Below are positions 21,621 through 30,251 of a DNA stretch of 36,847 bases, piece after piece; position 1 is the stretch's first letter, and every line of letters begins with the position of its first letter. The stretch is from Oscillospiraceae bacterium (GTDB lineage Bacteria > Bacillota > Clostridia > Oscillospirales > CAG-272): positions 1-36,847 of the forward strand of contig SVTI01000014.1 of assembly GCA_015063855.1 (NCBI GenBank). The letters run 5' to 3'. The notes beneath the pieces are model-generated. The model did no database searches and had not been told where the DNA came from. It worked only from the letters and a program-made list of their open reading frames with translations. A program made the position numbers and the translations under genes.

Positions 21621-23027
21621 ATGGTTAAAGTAAACAACATTGAGACCAACAGGGTAGAATTAGAGTTTACTATTGATAAGGAGAGCTTTGATAAGGCATG
21701 CAGCGATGCATATAAGAAAAATGTAAAGAGCATCAATATCCCCGGCTTCCGTAAGGGTAAGGCACCCAGATCTGTAATTGAGAAGATGTACGGTAAGGGT
21801 GTATTCTATGAAGATGCACTTAATGCTCTTCTTCCCGAGGCTGCTGAGGCTGCAGTTAAGGAAGCAGCTATCAGACCCGTTTCCGCTCCCGAGTACGATG
21901 TAGATACCATCGACGAGAACGGCGTAGTTGTAAAGGCAAAGTTCTATGTATATCCCACCGTTGAGGTAAAGGAATATAAGGGCATCAAGGTTGAGCGTAA
22001 CGTTAAGAACGTTACCGCAACCGAGGTAAATGAAGAGGTTAAGCGTGTTCAGCAGAGAAACGCAAGAACCATTGAGGTAACCGACAGAGCAGCTAAGAAG
22101 GACGATACCGTTACCATCGATTACGAGGGCTTCGTTGACGGTGTTGCATTTGAAGGCGGCAAGGGCGAAGGTCATCCCCTTAAGCTCGGCTCCGGTCAGT
22201 TCATTCCCGGCTTTGAGGATCAGATCATCGGCCACAAGATCGGTGATGAGTTTGACGTAGAGGTTACATTCCCCGAGGAATACCATGCAGAGGACCTTAA
22301 GGGCAAGCCTGCAGTATTCAAGACCAAGCTCCATGCAATCAAGTACGAGGAGCTTCCCAAGCTTGACGACGAATTTGCAAAGGACGTTTCCGAATTTGAT
22401 ACACTTGCTGAATATAAGGCAGATGTTAAGGCTAAACTCACAGAGAGAAATGAAAAGGCTGCTGACGCTGAGGTAGAGAATGCTTTGGTAGAAGCACTTG
22501 TAAACAACCTTGAGGGTGAGGTTCCCGAGGTTATGATCGCAAACGAGGCAGAGAACATGGTTCGTGACTATGACTACCGTCTGCGTTCTCAGGGTCTTGA
22601 TCTCAACACCTACTTCCAGTACACAGGTCAGAATCTTGACACCTTAAGAGATCAGTTCAAGCCCCAGGCAGAGCGCCAGGTTAAGAGCCGTCTTGCTCTT
22701 GAGAAGATCGCTGAGCTCGAAGCTATCAAGGCTACCGATGAGGAAGTTGAAGAAGAATATTCCAAGCTTGCTACCATGTACGGCCTTGAGCTCGACAAGG
22801 TTAAGGAGCTTGTAGATGCAGAGTCTGTTTCTGCTGATATCGCAATCAGAAAGACTGTTGACTTTGTTAAGTCTAACGCAGCTATTACAGCTAAGAAGAA
22901 GACAACAAAGAAGGCAGCGGAAAAGACTGAAGGCGAAGCAACCGAGGAGAAGAAGCCTGCAGCAAAGAAAACAACCGCAAAGAAGTCTTGTGCAAAGAAG
23001 ACTGAAAAGGAAACCGAAGACAAATAA
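21621..23027 (+). CDS. tig: Trigger factor (ribosome-associated chaperone)
   Basis: A 468-residue protein. The N-terminal ribosome-binding domain contains the signature GFRKGKAPRSVIE (around residue 44). The peptidyl-prolyl isomerase FKBP-like domain (about 155-245) has VTIDYEGFVDG and the GSGQFIPGFEDQIIG segment. The helical chaperone arms follow. The last 50 residues are a Lys/Ala/Thr-rich, histone-H1-like tail (KKTTKKAAEK and similar), an extension beyond the common trigger factor length of about 430. The start ATG 21621 follows AAAGGA; a TTG at 21612 is rejected for spacing. It heads the tig-clpP-clpX group. Confidence 0.96.
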   Translation: MVKVNNIETNRVELEFTIDKESFDKACSDAYKKNVKSINIPGFRKGKAPRSVIEKMYGKGVFYEDALNALLPEAAEAAVKEAAIRPVSAPEYDVDTIDENGVVVKAKFYVYPTVEVKEYKGIKVERNVKNVTATEVNEEVKRVQQRNARTIEVTDRAAKKDDTVTIDYEGFVDGVAFEGGKGEGHPLKLGSGQFIPGFEDQIIGHKIGDEFDVEVTFPEEYHAEDLKGKPAVFKTKLHAIKYEELPKLDDEFAKDVSEFDTLAEYKADVKAKLTERNEKAADAEVENALVEALVNNLEGEVPEVMIANEAENMVRDYDYRLRSQGLDLNTYFQYTGQNLDTLRDQFKPQAERQVKSRLALEKIAELEAIKATDEEVEEEYSKLATMYGLELDKVKELVDAESVSADIAIRKTVDFVKSNAAITAKKKTTKKAAEKTEGEATEEKKPAAKKTTAKKSCAKKTEKETEDK

Positions 23028-23035
23028 TTTTGATG

Positions 23036-23066
23036 ATCACTTGCGGCTATGTCGCAAGTGATTATT
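23036..23066 (+). terminator. Stem-loop between tig and clpP
   Basis: ATCACTTGCG (23036-23045) pairs with CGCAAGTGAT (23053-23062), followed by only TATT. It is probably a partial terminator that reduces read-through from tig into clpP. Confidence 0.45.
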
Positions 23067-23103
23067 GCATATACTAAAATATATAAATCAGGAGGAAACA
23101 ATT

Positions 23104-23688
23104 ATGGCATTGGTACCAACCGTTATTGAACAGACAAACCGTGGAGAGCGTGCGTATGATATATACTCCCGCCTTCTTAATGACCGTATAGTATTTCTTG
23201 CAGACGAAGTGAACGACGTGACCGCATCCCTTGTTGTGGCACAGCTTCTCTTCCTTGAAGCACAGGATCCCGACAAGGATATCTGTATGTATATCAACAG
23301 CCCCGGAGGCTCTGTAAGCGCAGGCATGGCCATCTATGATACGATGAACTATATCAAGTGTGACGTTTCCACCATCTGTATCGGTATGGCAGCGTCCATG
23401 GGTGCGTTCCTTCTTTCTTCCGGTGCTAAGGGAAAGAGAATCGCTCTTCCTAACAGCGAGATCATGATCCATCAGCCTCTCGGAGGAATGCAGGGTCAGG
23501 CATCCGATATCAAGATTCACGCAGACCATATTCTCCGCACCAAGGCTAAGCTGAATCAGATCCTTGCAGAGAATACAGGTAAGCCCCTTGAGCAGATTGA
23601 GAAGGATACTGACAGAGATAACTTCCTTACCGCACAGCAGGCGCTTGAATACGGCCTTATTGATAAGGTTTTTGATAAGAGAGCATAA
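23104..23688 (+). CDS. clpP: ATP-dependent Clp protease proteolytic subunit
   Basis: A 194-residue serine protease that forms the two-ring 14-mer chamber and degrades proteins unfolded by ClpX or ClpC. The catalytic triad is visible at the canonical positions: Ser98 in GMAASMGAF, His123 in MIHQPLGG and Asp172 in DTDRDNF. The N-terminal [18 protein letters not shown] is standard. The start ATG 23104 follows AGGAGG; a TTG at 23065 would cross the SD and is rejected. It is followed 36 bp later by clpX. Confidence 0.97.
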   Translation: MALVPTVIEQTNRGERAYDIYSRLLNDRIVFLADEVNDVTASLVVAQLLFLEAQDPDKDICMYINSPGGSVSAGMAIYDTMNYIKCDVSTICIGMAASMGAFLLSSGAKGKRIALPNSEIMIHQPLGGMQGQASDIKIHADHILRTKAKLNQILAENTGKPLEQIEKDTDRDNFLTAQQALEYGLIDKVFDKRA

Positions 23689-23724
23689 TAATCGAAAGGA
23701 AGCGGATCTTCCGCAATCATTTTA

Positions 23725-25017
23725 ATGTCTGATACTAACAATACACAGAAGACGGTGTGCTGCTCATTCTGCGGCAGACCCGAAAATATGACGATGTTCC
23801 TTATACCCTCACCCACAAAGAAGAATGTATTTATTTGTGATGAGTGTATAAACGCTTGCTTTGATATTATCGAGGACAATAAGTTTTTTGAGCCTATCGG
23901 CGGCGGTGCGAAGCTCAGCTACGAAACCCTTCCCAAGCCTATGATGATAAAGCAGACTCTTGATGAGTACGTTATAGGACAGGATGAGGCAAAGAAGGCT
24001 TTATCCGTTGCGGTATACAATCATTACAAGCGTATTCTTTCAAAGGAAAAGAAGAAAAAGAATAACGAGGATGATCCTGTTGAGATCCAGAAGAGCAATG
24101 TGCTTCTGCTCGGACCTACCGGTGTGGGTAAGACCTATCTTGCACAGACCCTGGCAAAGACCCTTCAGGTACCCTTTGCCATAGCCGATGCTACCACTCT
24201 TACCGAGGCAGGCTATGTAGGTGAGGACGTTGAGAATATACTGCTTCGTCTTATTCAGGCGGCGGATTTCGATATTTCTCTTGCCGAGAAGGGTATCATC
24301 TATATCGATGAGATCGATAAGATATCAAGAAGAAGCGAGAACCGTTCTATCACCCGTGACGTGTCCGGTGAAGGTGTTCAGCAGGCACTTCTTAAGATCC
24401 TTGAGGGAACTGTATCAAACGTACCTCCTCAGGGTGGACGTAAGCATCCCAATCAGGAGTTTATACAGATCAACACCGAGAATATTCTCTTTATCTGCGG
24501 CGGTGCCTTTGACGGTATCTCCGAGATCATTGAGAAGCGTAAGGGCTCGGGTGCTATGGGATTCGGTGTAGAGATCAAATCCAAGAAGGAAGCTGATATA
24601 GCTGATATCTATAAGGATGTTACTCCCCACGATATCATGAAGTACGGACTTATCCCCGAGCTTGTGGGACGTCTGCCCATGATCGTTGGACTTGAGGGAC
24701 TTGACCGTGATGCTCTCGTTCGTATTCTTAAAGAGCCTAAGAACTCGCTTATCAAGCAGTACAAGAAGCTCTTCGATATGGATAAGATGGAGATTGAATT
24801 TACCGATGAGGCTCTTTACAAGATCGCCGATCTTGCAATCGAGAGAAATATCGGTGCAAGAGGTCTTCGTTCTATAATGGAGAATATGATGCTCCCCATG
24901 ATGTACGAGCTTCCCTCACGAGAGGGTGTTGTCAAGGCTGTTATCGGCGCAGGTGTCGTAACAGGCGAGGCATTGCCCGAAATTATAACCCAAGCTCCTG
25001 CATTAACAGCAGAATAA
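23725..25017 (+). CDS. clpX: ClpX ATPase subunit of ClpXP protease
   Basis: A 430-residue AAA+ unfoldase. The N-terminal zinc-binding domain has CSFCG...ICDEC (four Cys). The ATPase core has Walker A GPTGVGKT, Walker [10 protein letters not shown], the pore loop in GYVGEDV, the RKH loop (GGRKHPNQE), the ClpP-binding loop IGFG-type tripeptide (MGFGVEI) and sensor 2 in NIGARGLRS. Hexamers dock on ClpP. An AAAGGA at 23695-23700 lies 24 nt before the ATG at 23725, with a GCGGA-TCT-TCCGC hairpin between; looping it out leaves about 11 nt. It is normal in length and ends before a strong terminator. Confidence 0.97.
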   Translation: MSDTNNTQKTVCCSFCGRPENMTMFLIPSPTKKNVFICDECINACFDIIEDNKFFEPIGGGAKLSYETLPKPMMIKQTLDEYVIGQDEAKKALSVAVYNHYKRILSKEKKKKNNEDDPVEIQKSNVLLLGPTGVGKTYLAQTLAKTLQVPFAIADATTLTEAGYVGEDVENILLRLIQAADFDISLAEKGIIYIDEIDKISRRSENRSITRDVSGEGVQQALLKILEGTVSNVPPQGGRKHPNQEFIQINTENILFICGGAFDGISEIIEKRKGSGAMGFGVEIKSKKEADIADIYKDVTPHDIMKYGLIPELVGRLPMIVGLEGLDRDALVRILKEPKNSLIKQYKKLFDMDKMEIEFTDEALYKIADLAIERNIGARGLRSIMENMMLPMMYELPSREGVVKAVIGAGVVTGEALPEIITQAPALTAE

Positions 25018-25027
25018 GCAAGAATAA

Positions 25028-25055
25028 AAAGAGCCGAATTTCGGCTCTTTATTTA
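25028..25055. terminator. Intrinsic terminator after clpX
   Basis: AAAGAGCCGA (25028-25037), ATT loop, TCGGCTCTTT (25041-25050), followed by ATTT repeats. It can work in both directions between the two convergent genes. Confidence 0.85.
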
Positions 25056-25060
25056 TTTAT

Positions 25061-26764
25061 TTATTTAGATAGATATCTTACGACCGCATAGGAGCAGAGA
25101 GCGTTGGTCAGACAGTCAAAATCACCATTGTCATCATACCATATATCGAGTGAATTTCTTTTTGAAAGTAAGAACTCGTATACCCTCTGACTTTCGGGAT
25201 GAGGCTGATCGGTCATTGAATTGAGAAGCAATGCCGCATCGCAGAGCGGTATGCTGTCAAGCGAAGCCAATGCCATTTCCTGCGAATAGTGTATTTCCTT
25301 TTCGGTGAAGATTCCTTTTATTTGAAGATACTCTGACCACAGAACGGGAAGATATGATTCCTTTGTCACTCCTGTTTTCGGGGAAGTGCTGTTTTTATTC
25401 TCCTCACTGCAGTTGTCACAGCAGTATGCACCGACTGAATTTTTGGTAAGCCAGGTGAAGTTGGAAGAATTACAGAAATCACATTTTCCGTATATATACC
25501 TCGGCAATGTGACGTTCTCGGTTCGTTTGGGGGAATTAAGATATATTTTAGAGTCCTTTATAAAGCTTTCTCGGAAACTCTCTCTTACTTTACTTAACGC
25601 CCGTACCGAGTTTTTGTCATTTCTGAATTGACAGAGCAGCTCCGCGCTTTTGATATAGAAGAGTGTGGATACCGCAGAGCCGTCTGTATTTGAACAGAAA
25701 TTATCAAAGAAATATTCACGACCTTCAAAGGGAAGCATGCCGTTTAAGAGTGTTCCGGTCTGTATTTTATGCCGAGCGGTGAGGAAGGAAGCCATGCTTT
25801 TTAAAAGCTTTTCGTTAGGAGCTTCTATGGCTGTAAGGATAAGAAGAGAGGGAACGAGCGCAAAGACGTCGGTCGCATACTGCGGCTCGTTATATTTTCC
25901 GATTCCTACACAGTCTCTAACCCCGAGAAATGTTTTTATTGCGTTGGAGGCGATCATGACCGCACATTGGTTTGCATTGATAAGATTAAAGAGCTTTACC
26001 GCAGTATATATGGGAAGCATTCTTATATATTTGTCGTTGCTTGAAGGGACTATTCCCTTGAAGGTGCAGGTATGAGAGAGAATTGAATTTACAGAATTTC
26101 TGACTTCAGTAATGTTTTCCTCGTTAAGAGGGAGGGGAAGTACGCTGATCTCGTTTTTTATCACCATATCCAGAGCTTTGGCGGAGCTTTTAAGTATGAG
26201 ACCGGGTATGGTGCCGGTAGATAATATCATGGCAGAGCGCTCGGGAATAAGGATAAAGGTCCTCGTTTCGAGGTCAAGACGACATTCTCCGAACAAGGTG
26301 ATCTGTAGAATATCCTCATAGTTGTCATGTCTCACCTTAATAAAATAGCTTTGAGCTTTGTGTATGTCGTGAGTCATAACAGGACCCTCGGTCAATGTAG
26401 CATATTCGGGAAGTTCAAGCTTGAATCTTATCGTGGTTTTGTTATTGAAAACACGAATAAGAGTGTTTTCGTTAGCGATAAGATAATCGTCCGCCTCGGC
26501 TACATAAGCCAGCTGTTGATTGGTTTCGTCACGGTTCAGTACACGAAGCAGCCTTGTATGCCAATGGGTCGAACCGTGTATTCTCTGCGATTTGGTGAAA
26601 TCGCTCTTATCAGACTCGGGTATTTTCTCTATCGAGCAGAAGCTTTTTGAGAAATGGTCGGCACGTATCTCTCTCACAGAGAGTCCCTGCATTACCGCAT
26701 ACATACACCCGTTTCCCAGAGGGAAAAGTTCTTTTGTATTAGTGTTCATATTATTACCATTCAT
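25061..26764 (-). CDS. Uncharacterised 567-residue protein with internal zinc ribbon
   Basis: I do not recognise the family. No signal peptide or membrane helix is seen. The N-terminus is marked by FPLGNGCMYAVMQGLSVREI and a beta-rich region (to about residue 210). The rest is mainly alpha-helical with repeated helix pairs, recalling the beta-sandwich plus alpha/alpha-barrel layout of some carbohydrate-active proteins; this is a guess. Near residue 435, CDFCNSSNFTWL plus YCCDNCSEEN gives two C-x2-C pairs 19-20 residues apart, a zinc-ribbon/rubredoxin-like knuckle inserted in the helical part. The ATG at 26764 overlaps the end of trmL by 11 bp and lacks a good SD, so translation is probably coupled; ATG 26749 is an alternative start. 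Confidence 0.75.
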   Translation of the reverse strand: MNGNNMNTNTKELFPLGNGCMYAVMQGLSVREIRADHFSKSFCSIEKIPESDKSDFTKSQRIHGSTHWHTRLLRVLNRDETNQQLAYVAEADDYLIANENTLIRVFNNKTTIRFKLELPEYATLTEGPVMTHDIHKAQSYFIKVRHDNYEDILQITLFGECRLDLETRTFILIPERSAMILSTGTIPGLILKSSAKALDMVIKNEISVLPLPLNEENITEVRNSVNSILSHTCTFKGIVPSSNDKYIRMLPIYTAVKLFNLINANQCAVMIASNAIKTFLGVRDCVGIGKYNEPQYATDVFALVPSLLILTAIEAPNEKLLKSMASFLTARHKIQTGTLLNGMLPFEGREYFFDNFCSNTDGSAVSTLFYIKSAELLCQFRNDKNSVRALSKVRESFRESFIKDSKIYLNSPKRTENVTLPRYIYGKCDFCNSSNFTWLTKNSVGAYCCDNCSEENKNSTSPKTGVTKESYLPVLWSEYLQIKGIFTEKEIHYSQEMALASLDSIPLCDAALLLNSMTDQPHPESQRVYEFLLSKRNSLDIWYDDNGDFDCLTNALCSYAVVRYLSK

Positions 26765-27251
26765 ATTGAGTCAGCTGTCCCGCTTCCTCAAGTCCTTCAA
26801 ATCCTCTCTGTCTGAATGCCTCGTATACAGCAATGGCAACGGTATTTGAAAGATTAAGACTGCGAAGGGTCTCACGCATGGGCATACGGACACATCTTTC
26901 ACGGTTGTTATAGAGAAGCTCCTCGGGCAGTCCCTTGGTCTCCTTGCCGAAAACAAGGAATACACGCTTGGGATATGTTACACTACTGTAGCATTGAGGT
27001 GCTTTAGTGGTAAAATAGTAGAATTCCTCGCCCTTGTTTCGTTCAAAGAAGTCGTTTATATCCTTATAATATGTAATATCCAGGCTGTGCCAGTAGTCAA
27101 GTCCCGCGCGCTTTAATTTGCGGTCATCCACCTTGAAGCCCATAGGCTCAACAAGGTGCAGGGAAGCACCTGTTGCGGCACAGGTGCGGGCGATATTTCC
27201 CGTATTCTGGGGTATTTCGGGTTCGATAAGTACAATGTTAATGTCGCTCAT
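26754..27251 (-). CDS. trmL: tRNA (cytidine/uridine-34-2'-O)-methyltransferase
   Basis: A 165-residue SPOUT-class methyltransferase that 2'-O-methylates the wobble base of tRNA-Leu isoacceptors. Motifs are IVLIEPEIPQNTGNIARTC at the N-terminus, VFLVFGKETKGLP (motif 2) and RSLNLSNTVAIAVYEA (motif 3), which together build the knotted SAM site. Length is typical. The ATG at 27251 follows a TGAGGA SD. It is the first gene of a two-gene operon with the unknown 567-residue protein. Confidence 0.93.
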   Translation of the reverse strand: MSDINIVLIEPEIPQNTGNIARTCAATGASLHLVEPMGFKVDDRKLKRAGLDYWHSLDITYYKDINDFFERNKGEEFYYFTTKAPQCYSSVTYPKRVFLVFGKETKGLPEELLYNNRERCVRMPMRETLRSLNLSNTVAIAVYEAFRQRGFEGLEEAGQLTQYEW

Positions 27252-27279
27252 AATTTTTAATCCTCACTTTAATGTTTCT

Positions 27280-27308
27280 ATGATACCATTCTTTTGATTT
27301 AATATCAA
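27280..27308 (-). promoter_or_regulatory. trmL promoter
   Basis: On the minus strand -35 TTGATA (27303-27308), 17-bp spacer, -10 TATCAT (27280-27285). Confidence 0.65.
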
Positions 27309-27327
27309 GGGAAATGCGGAAAATATT

Positions 27328-27356
27328 TTGACAAACGTAGCTTGAGGGTGTATAAT
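27328..27356 (+). promoter_or_regulatory. Consensus sigma-A promoter of the S51 peptidase gene
   Basis: -35 TTGACA (27328-27333), 17-bp spacer, -10 TATAAT (27351-27356): a perfect consensus, divergent from the trmL promoter. Confidence 0.9.
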
Positions 27357-27386
27357 ATATGTAATTTGAACAAGTGAGGAAATGAT

Positions 27387-28091
27387 ATGGAAAATATAAA
27401 GGCAAAAATCGTACTGGTCGGCGGCAGCTCAAGTATGACCATGGCTAAGAAAACCTGTGAGCTGTGTACAAGGAAACCCCATGTTGCTATCCTTCCCACC
27501 GCAAGGGGGGATGATCCCGAGATAATTGAAGAGACCTATGGCTTCTACAGCCGATTTGCAGAGAGCGTTGATGTTATAAAGCTTATTGCCGAGACTCCCG
27601 ACAAGGAAGATATTAAGGCGAGATTCAAGAAGGCAGACCTTATCTATATGCCGGGAGGGGCTACGGAAAACATTAAAAAAGCCTTTGCTAAGTACGGTGC
27701 GGAGAAATTTCTTTTTGATGCAGTTATGACCGAGGGTAAGGTTATTGTTGGCTCAAGTGCGGGTGCTATGGTGCTTTCTCATTCCTGTGTTGAGGTTGAT
27801 TGCGGTGAGGTGTATGCCAACGGCTATGAGATAATTCCCGCATACTTCGCTCCCCATTATCAGTTGCCCGATTGGAAGGGCTTTGATGCCTTCCTTGAGA
27901 GCAAAACCGAGCCTGCCATCGGATTTGCGGCAGGTGATGATGCAGGTGTGCTTTGTACCCCCGACGGCAGATACTACACCTTCTTCGGTGAAGAGGGCAA
28001 TCCCGTATGGAGATTTGTTTATAATAAGGATAACGGAAGATGGGATAGAACTGAGTATCTTCCCGATGAAACTGTAGATATTACCCCATAA
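27387..28091 (+). CDS. Peptidase S51 (dipeptidase E-like) family protein
   Basis: A 234-residue cytoplasmic protein with a class I glutamine-amidotransferase-like fold. The nucleophile elbow VGSSAGAM holds the catalytic Ser. The preceding LIYMPGGATENI segment and the downstream His in FAPHYQLPDW fit the Ser-His-Glu type of peptidase E / cyanophycinase relatives, which hydrolyse Asp-X dipeptides. The exact substrate cannot be given. SD GTGAGGA precedes the ATG at 27387. It is monocistronic, with a hairpin terminator at 28119-28148. Confidence 0.85.
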   Translation: MENIKAKIVLVGGSSSMTMAKKTCELCTRKPHVAILPTARGDDPEIIEETYGFYSRFAESVDVIKLIAETPDKEDIKARFKKADLIYMPGGATENIKKAFAKYGAEKFLFDAVMTEGKVIVGSSAGAMVLSHSCVEVDCGEVYANGYEIIPAYFAPHYQLPDWKGFDAFLESKTEPAIGFAAGDDAGVLCTPDGRYYTFFGEEGNPVWRFVYNKDNGRWDRTEYLPDETVDITP

Positions 28092-28118
28092 TACAAAAAA
28101 GTCACCGGCAAATATGAA

Positions 28119-28148
28119 CCACCCGTATATTACGGGTGGATTCTTATT
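28119..28148 (+). terminator. Terminator of the S51 peptidase gene
   Basis: CCACCCGTA (28119-28127), TAT loop, TACGGGTGG (28131-28139), followed by ATTCTTATT. Repeat copy D begins directly after it. Confidence 0.7.
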
Positions 28149-28240
28149 CAATGTAAAGGAAATTGTTCCATTTCGGGCATTTAAACGAAAGGTCGCAGAA
28201 TGGTTCATGCCCGATTATTGCCTGCGGGTGCTACCCGCAT
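28149..28240 (+). repeat. Dispersed repeat, copy D (overlaps an araC-type gene end)
   Basis: It starts CAATGTAAAGGAAATTGTTC. It has the arms TCGGGCAT and ATGCCCGA and the hairpin GCGGGT-GCT-ACCCGC (28224-28238), but the T6 tail is replaced by ATATTC. Positions 28215-28238 are also the last codons and stop of the minus-strand AraC regulator. Confidence 0.8.
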
Positions 28241-28955
28241 ATTCTGAAGGCGTCATGCCAACCTTGGAGCGAAATGCCTTTGTGAAATGGGAGGAGGAGG
28301 CAAAGCCGCAATTGTAGGATATCTCGGTCAGCGATGAACGGGGATTGAGTTTTAAGAGAAATTTTGCTTTTTCTATACGGGCATTAATTACATACTGATG
28401 GGGTGAGAAGCCCGTATGCTCCTTGAAAATATGGCGAAAACGGTCAAAGCTGTAATGCTGTTGCTTTGCTAATGCTTTAAAGTCGATTTTCTGTTCTGCG
28501 TTATCATCTATATATTGAAGAGCTGTTCGTATACCCTCTCTCGCTTTGGTGTTTTCCGAGGATCGAAGTGCCTCAAGGAGTATTCTTGTGATTAAGCATT
28601 CGATCATTCGTTCTTTGTATATTTCTTCCGATTCTATCTCTCTGCGAAGCTGCTTGACACAGGAGAGTACCGAGCCGTGATAATCGGCAAACACTCCCTC
28701 GGACACTAACTCAAGGGGTGCATCAAAGTGAAAATATATTATCCTTGTGATTTCTTCATCATGCTCGGTGTGTAGTGTACCCGCCCTTGTGATATAATAG
28801 TGTCCGGTAGAAAACTCGCTGTTTTTGCCCTTGATCTCTGCATAGCCGTTTCCTTCAAGGCAATAGACCATTTCATGCTGTCTGTGACTGTGCTTTTCAA
28901 CGTAGAATCCGTTTGGGTGACTGATAGAGATTAAGTTTTTGCATTCAATTTTCAT
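28215..28955 (-). CDS. AraC-family regulator with cupin sensor domain
   Basis: A 246-residue regulator. The N-terminal cupin (about residues 1-95) has EKHSHRQHEMVYCLEGNG, the usual H-x-H ligand-binding strand. C-terminal helix-turn-helix motifs are DFKALAKQQHYSFDRFRHIF and LTEISYNCGFASSSHFTKAF, followed by GMTPSEY. The final AGSTRRQ and the stop codon come from dispersed repeat D, so the original C-terminus seems to have been replaced. It starts at the ATG at 28955 and is divergent from a sugar dehydrogenase/isomerase pair, which it probably controls. The gap between them holds the inverted repeat TGTAGG (28974-28979) / CCTACA (29004-29009). Confidence 0.88.
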   Translation of the reverse strand: MKIECKNLISISHPNGFYVEKHSHRQHEMVYCLEGNGYAEIKGKNSEFSTGHYYITRAGTLHTEHDEEITRIIYFHFDAPLELVSEGVFADYHGSVLSCVKQLRREIESEEIYKERMIECLITRILLEALRSSENTKAREGIRTALQYIDDNAEQKIDFKALAKQQHYSFDRFRHIFKEHTGFSPHQYVINARIEKAKFLLKLNPRSSLTEISYNCGFASSSHFTKAFRSKVGMTPSEYAGSTRRQ

Positions 28956-29128
28956 AAACTATTACTCCTTGGGTGTAGGTATTTTGGTTTTTATTACAAT
29001 CTGCCTACATTTCTACTATAGCATATTTTTTTGAATAATTCCAGCCATTTTTTCAAATTTGTCCTCTTTTTATTATAGAAGGACTTGACAACAGGGTATA
29101 TAATATGGATAATGAAAGGAGTGATCTT

Positions 29129-30238
29129 ATGAATAAGGTTAAAATCGGTTTTGTCGGTGTAGGCTGTATCAGTCCCATATACCTTGAAAACATCACAAAT
29201 ATGTTTAAGGAGATCGAGATCATCGGTGTCTGTGATCTTATACGTGAGCGTGCTGAGGAGGCTGTTGAAAAATATAATATCCCCAAGCTCTATGAGGATA
29301 TGTATGAGCTGTTCAATGACCCTGAGGTAGATATTGTGCTTAACATTACACGTCCCTATGAGCATTATGAGGTAACAAAGCAGGCGCTTCTTCACGGTAA
29401 GCACGTATATTCTGAGAAACCTCTGTCACCCGATCTTATTGAGGCAAGAGAGCTTGTGGCTTTGGCAAAGGATAAGGGTCTTATGCTCGGTGGTGCTCCC
29501 GATACCTTTATGGGTGCAGGTATTCAGACCTGCCGTCATCTTATCGACAGCGGATTCATTGGTACTCCTATCGGTGCGGGTGCGCACTTCATTACCCGCG
29601 GCCCCGAGAATTGGCATCCTGATCCCGAATTCGTATATAAGTACGGCGGAGGCCCTATGTTTGATATGGGTCCCTATTACATAACTGCGCTTATTAATCT
29701 TCTTGGTGCAGTAGATACCGTTTCGGGTATGGTTCAGGCATCCTATCCCGAGCGTCCTATTTTGAGTGAGAAGAAGTACGGAAACATAATGAAGGTCGAG
29801 GTGCCTACTTATGTTATGGGTACAATGAAATTTAAGAACGGCTGTATCGGTAACGTGTTTACTACTTTTGATGTAAGCTATATCAATAATACAAGACTTG
29901 AGGTGTACGGCTCTGAGGGTACTATTATTGTTCCCGATCCCAACTGCTTTGACGGAAAGGTAAAGCTTATCAGAGGCAGAAAGGCTGAGTATATCGAAAT
30001 GCCCAAGATATTCAATTATACCGAGAATTCAAGAGGTCTTGGACTTGCAGATATGGCAAAGTCTATTCAAACAGGCAGACCCTTCAGATGTAACTGTGAT
30101 CAGCAGCTCCATGTTGTTGAGGTCATGTCTGCGTTCTACACATCCAGCGAAAAAAATACAAATATAAAAATAGAATCAAGCTTTGAAAGGCAAAAACCAA
30201 TGCCTACAGACGGCTTGGTGGGTATTCTTGATGACTAA
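29129..30238 (+). CDS. Gfo/Idh/MocA-family oxidoreductase
   Basis: A 369-residue NAD(P)-dependent dehydrogenase of sugars or inositols. The Rossmann start KIGFVGVGCISPIYLENI, the catalytic-site EKPLS (Lys of E-K-P) and GGGPMFDMGPYYITAL follow in order, then the C-terminal beta-sheet domain. The start is the ATG at 29129, seven bases after AAAGGAG; an in-frame ATG at 29105 overlaps the likely -10 (TATAAT, 29099-29104). It is followed 13 bp later by a TIM-barrel isomerase gene, a common pairing in catabolism of modified sugars or inositol-like compounds. The substrate is unknown. Confidence 0.9.
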   Translation: MNKVKIGFVGVGCISPIYLENITNMFKEIEIIGVCDLIRERAEEAVEKYNIPKLYEDMYELFNDPEVDIVLNITRPYEHYEVTKQALLHGKHVYSEKPLSPDLIEARELVALAKDKGLMLGGAPDTFMGAGIQTCRHLIDSGFIGTPIGAGAHFITRGPENWHPDPEFVYKYGGGPMFDMGPYYITALINLLGAVDTVSGMVQASYPERPILSEKKYGNIMKVEVPTYVMGTMKFKNGCIGNVFTTFDVSYINNTRLEVYGSEGTIIVPDPNCFDGKVKLIRGRKAEYIEMPKIFNYTENSRGLGLADMAKSIQTGRPFRCNCDQQLHVVEVMSAFYTSSEKNTNIKIESSFERQKPMPTDGLVGILDD

Positions 30239-30251
30239 GGAGGAAAAGAAA

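Noticed and set aside
22220..23101. Minus-strand frames opposite the trigger factor tail
   Set aside because: They are Ser/Ala-rich by-products of the Lys/Glu-rich codons on the other strand.
29085..29113. TTGACA (29085) with GATAAT (29108) as the promoter of the dehydrogenase gene
   Set aside because: RNA would start at or inside the SD (29115-29121), leaving no leader. TATAAT at 29099-29104 is more plausible although its -35 is weak.
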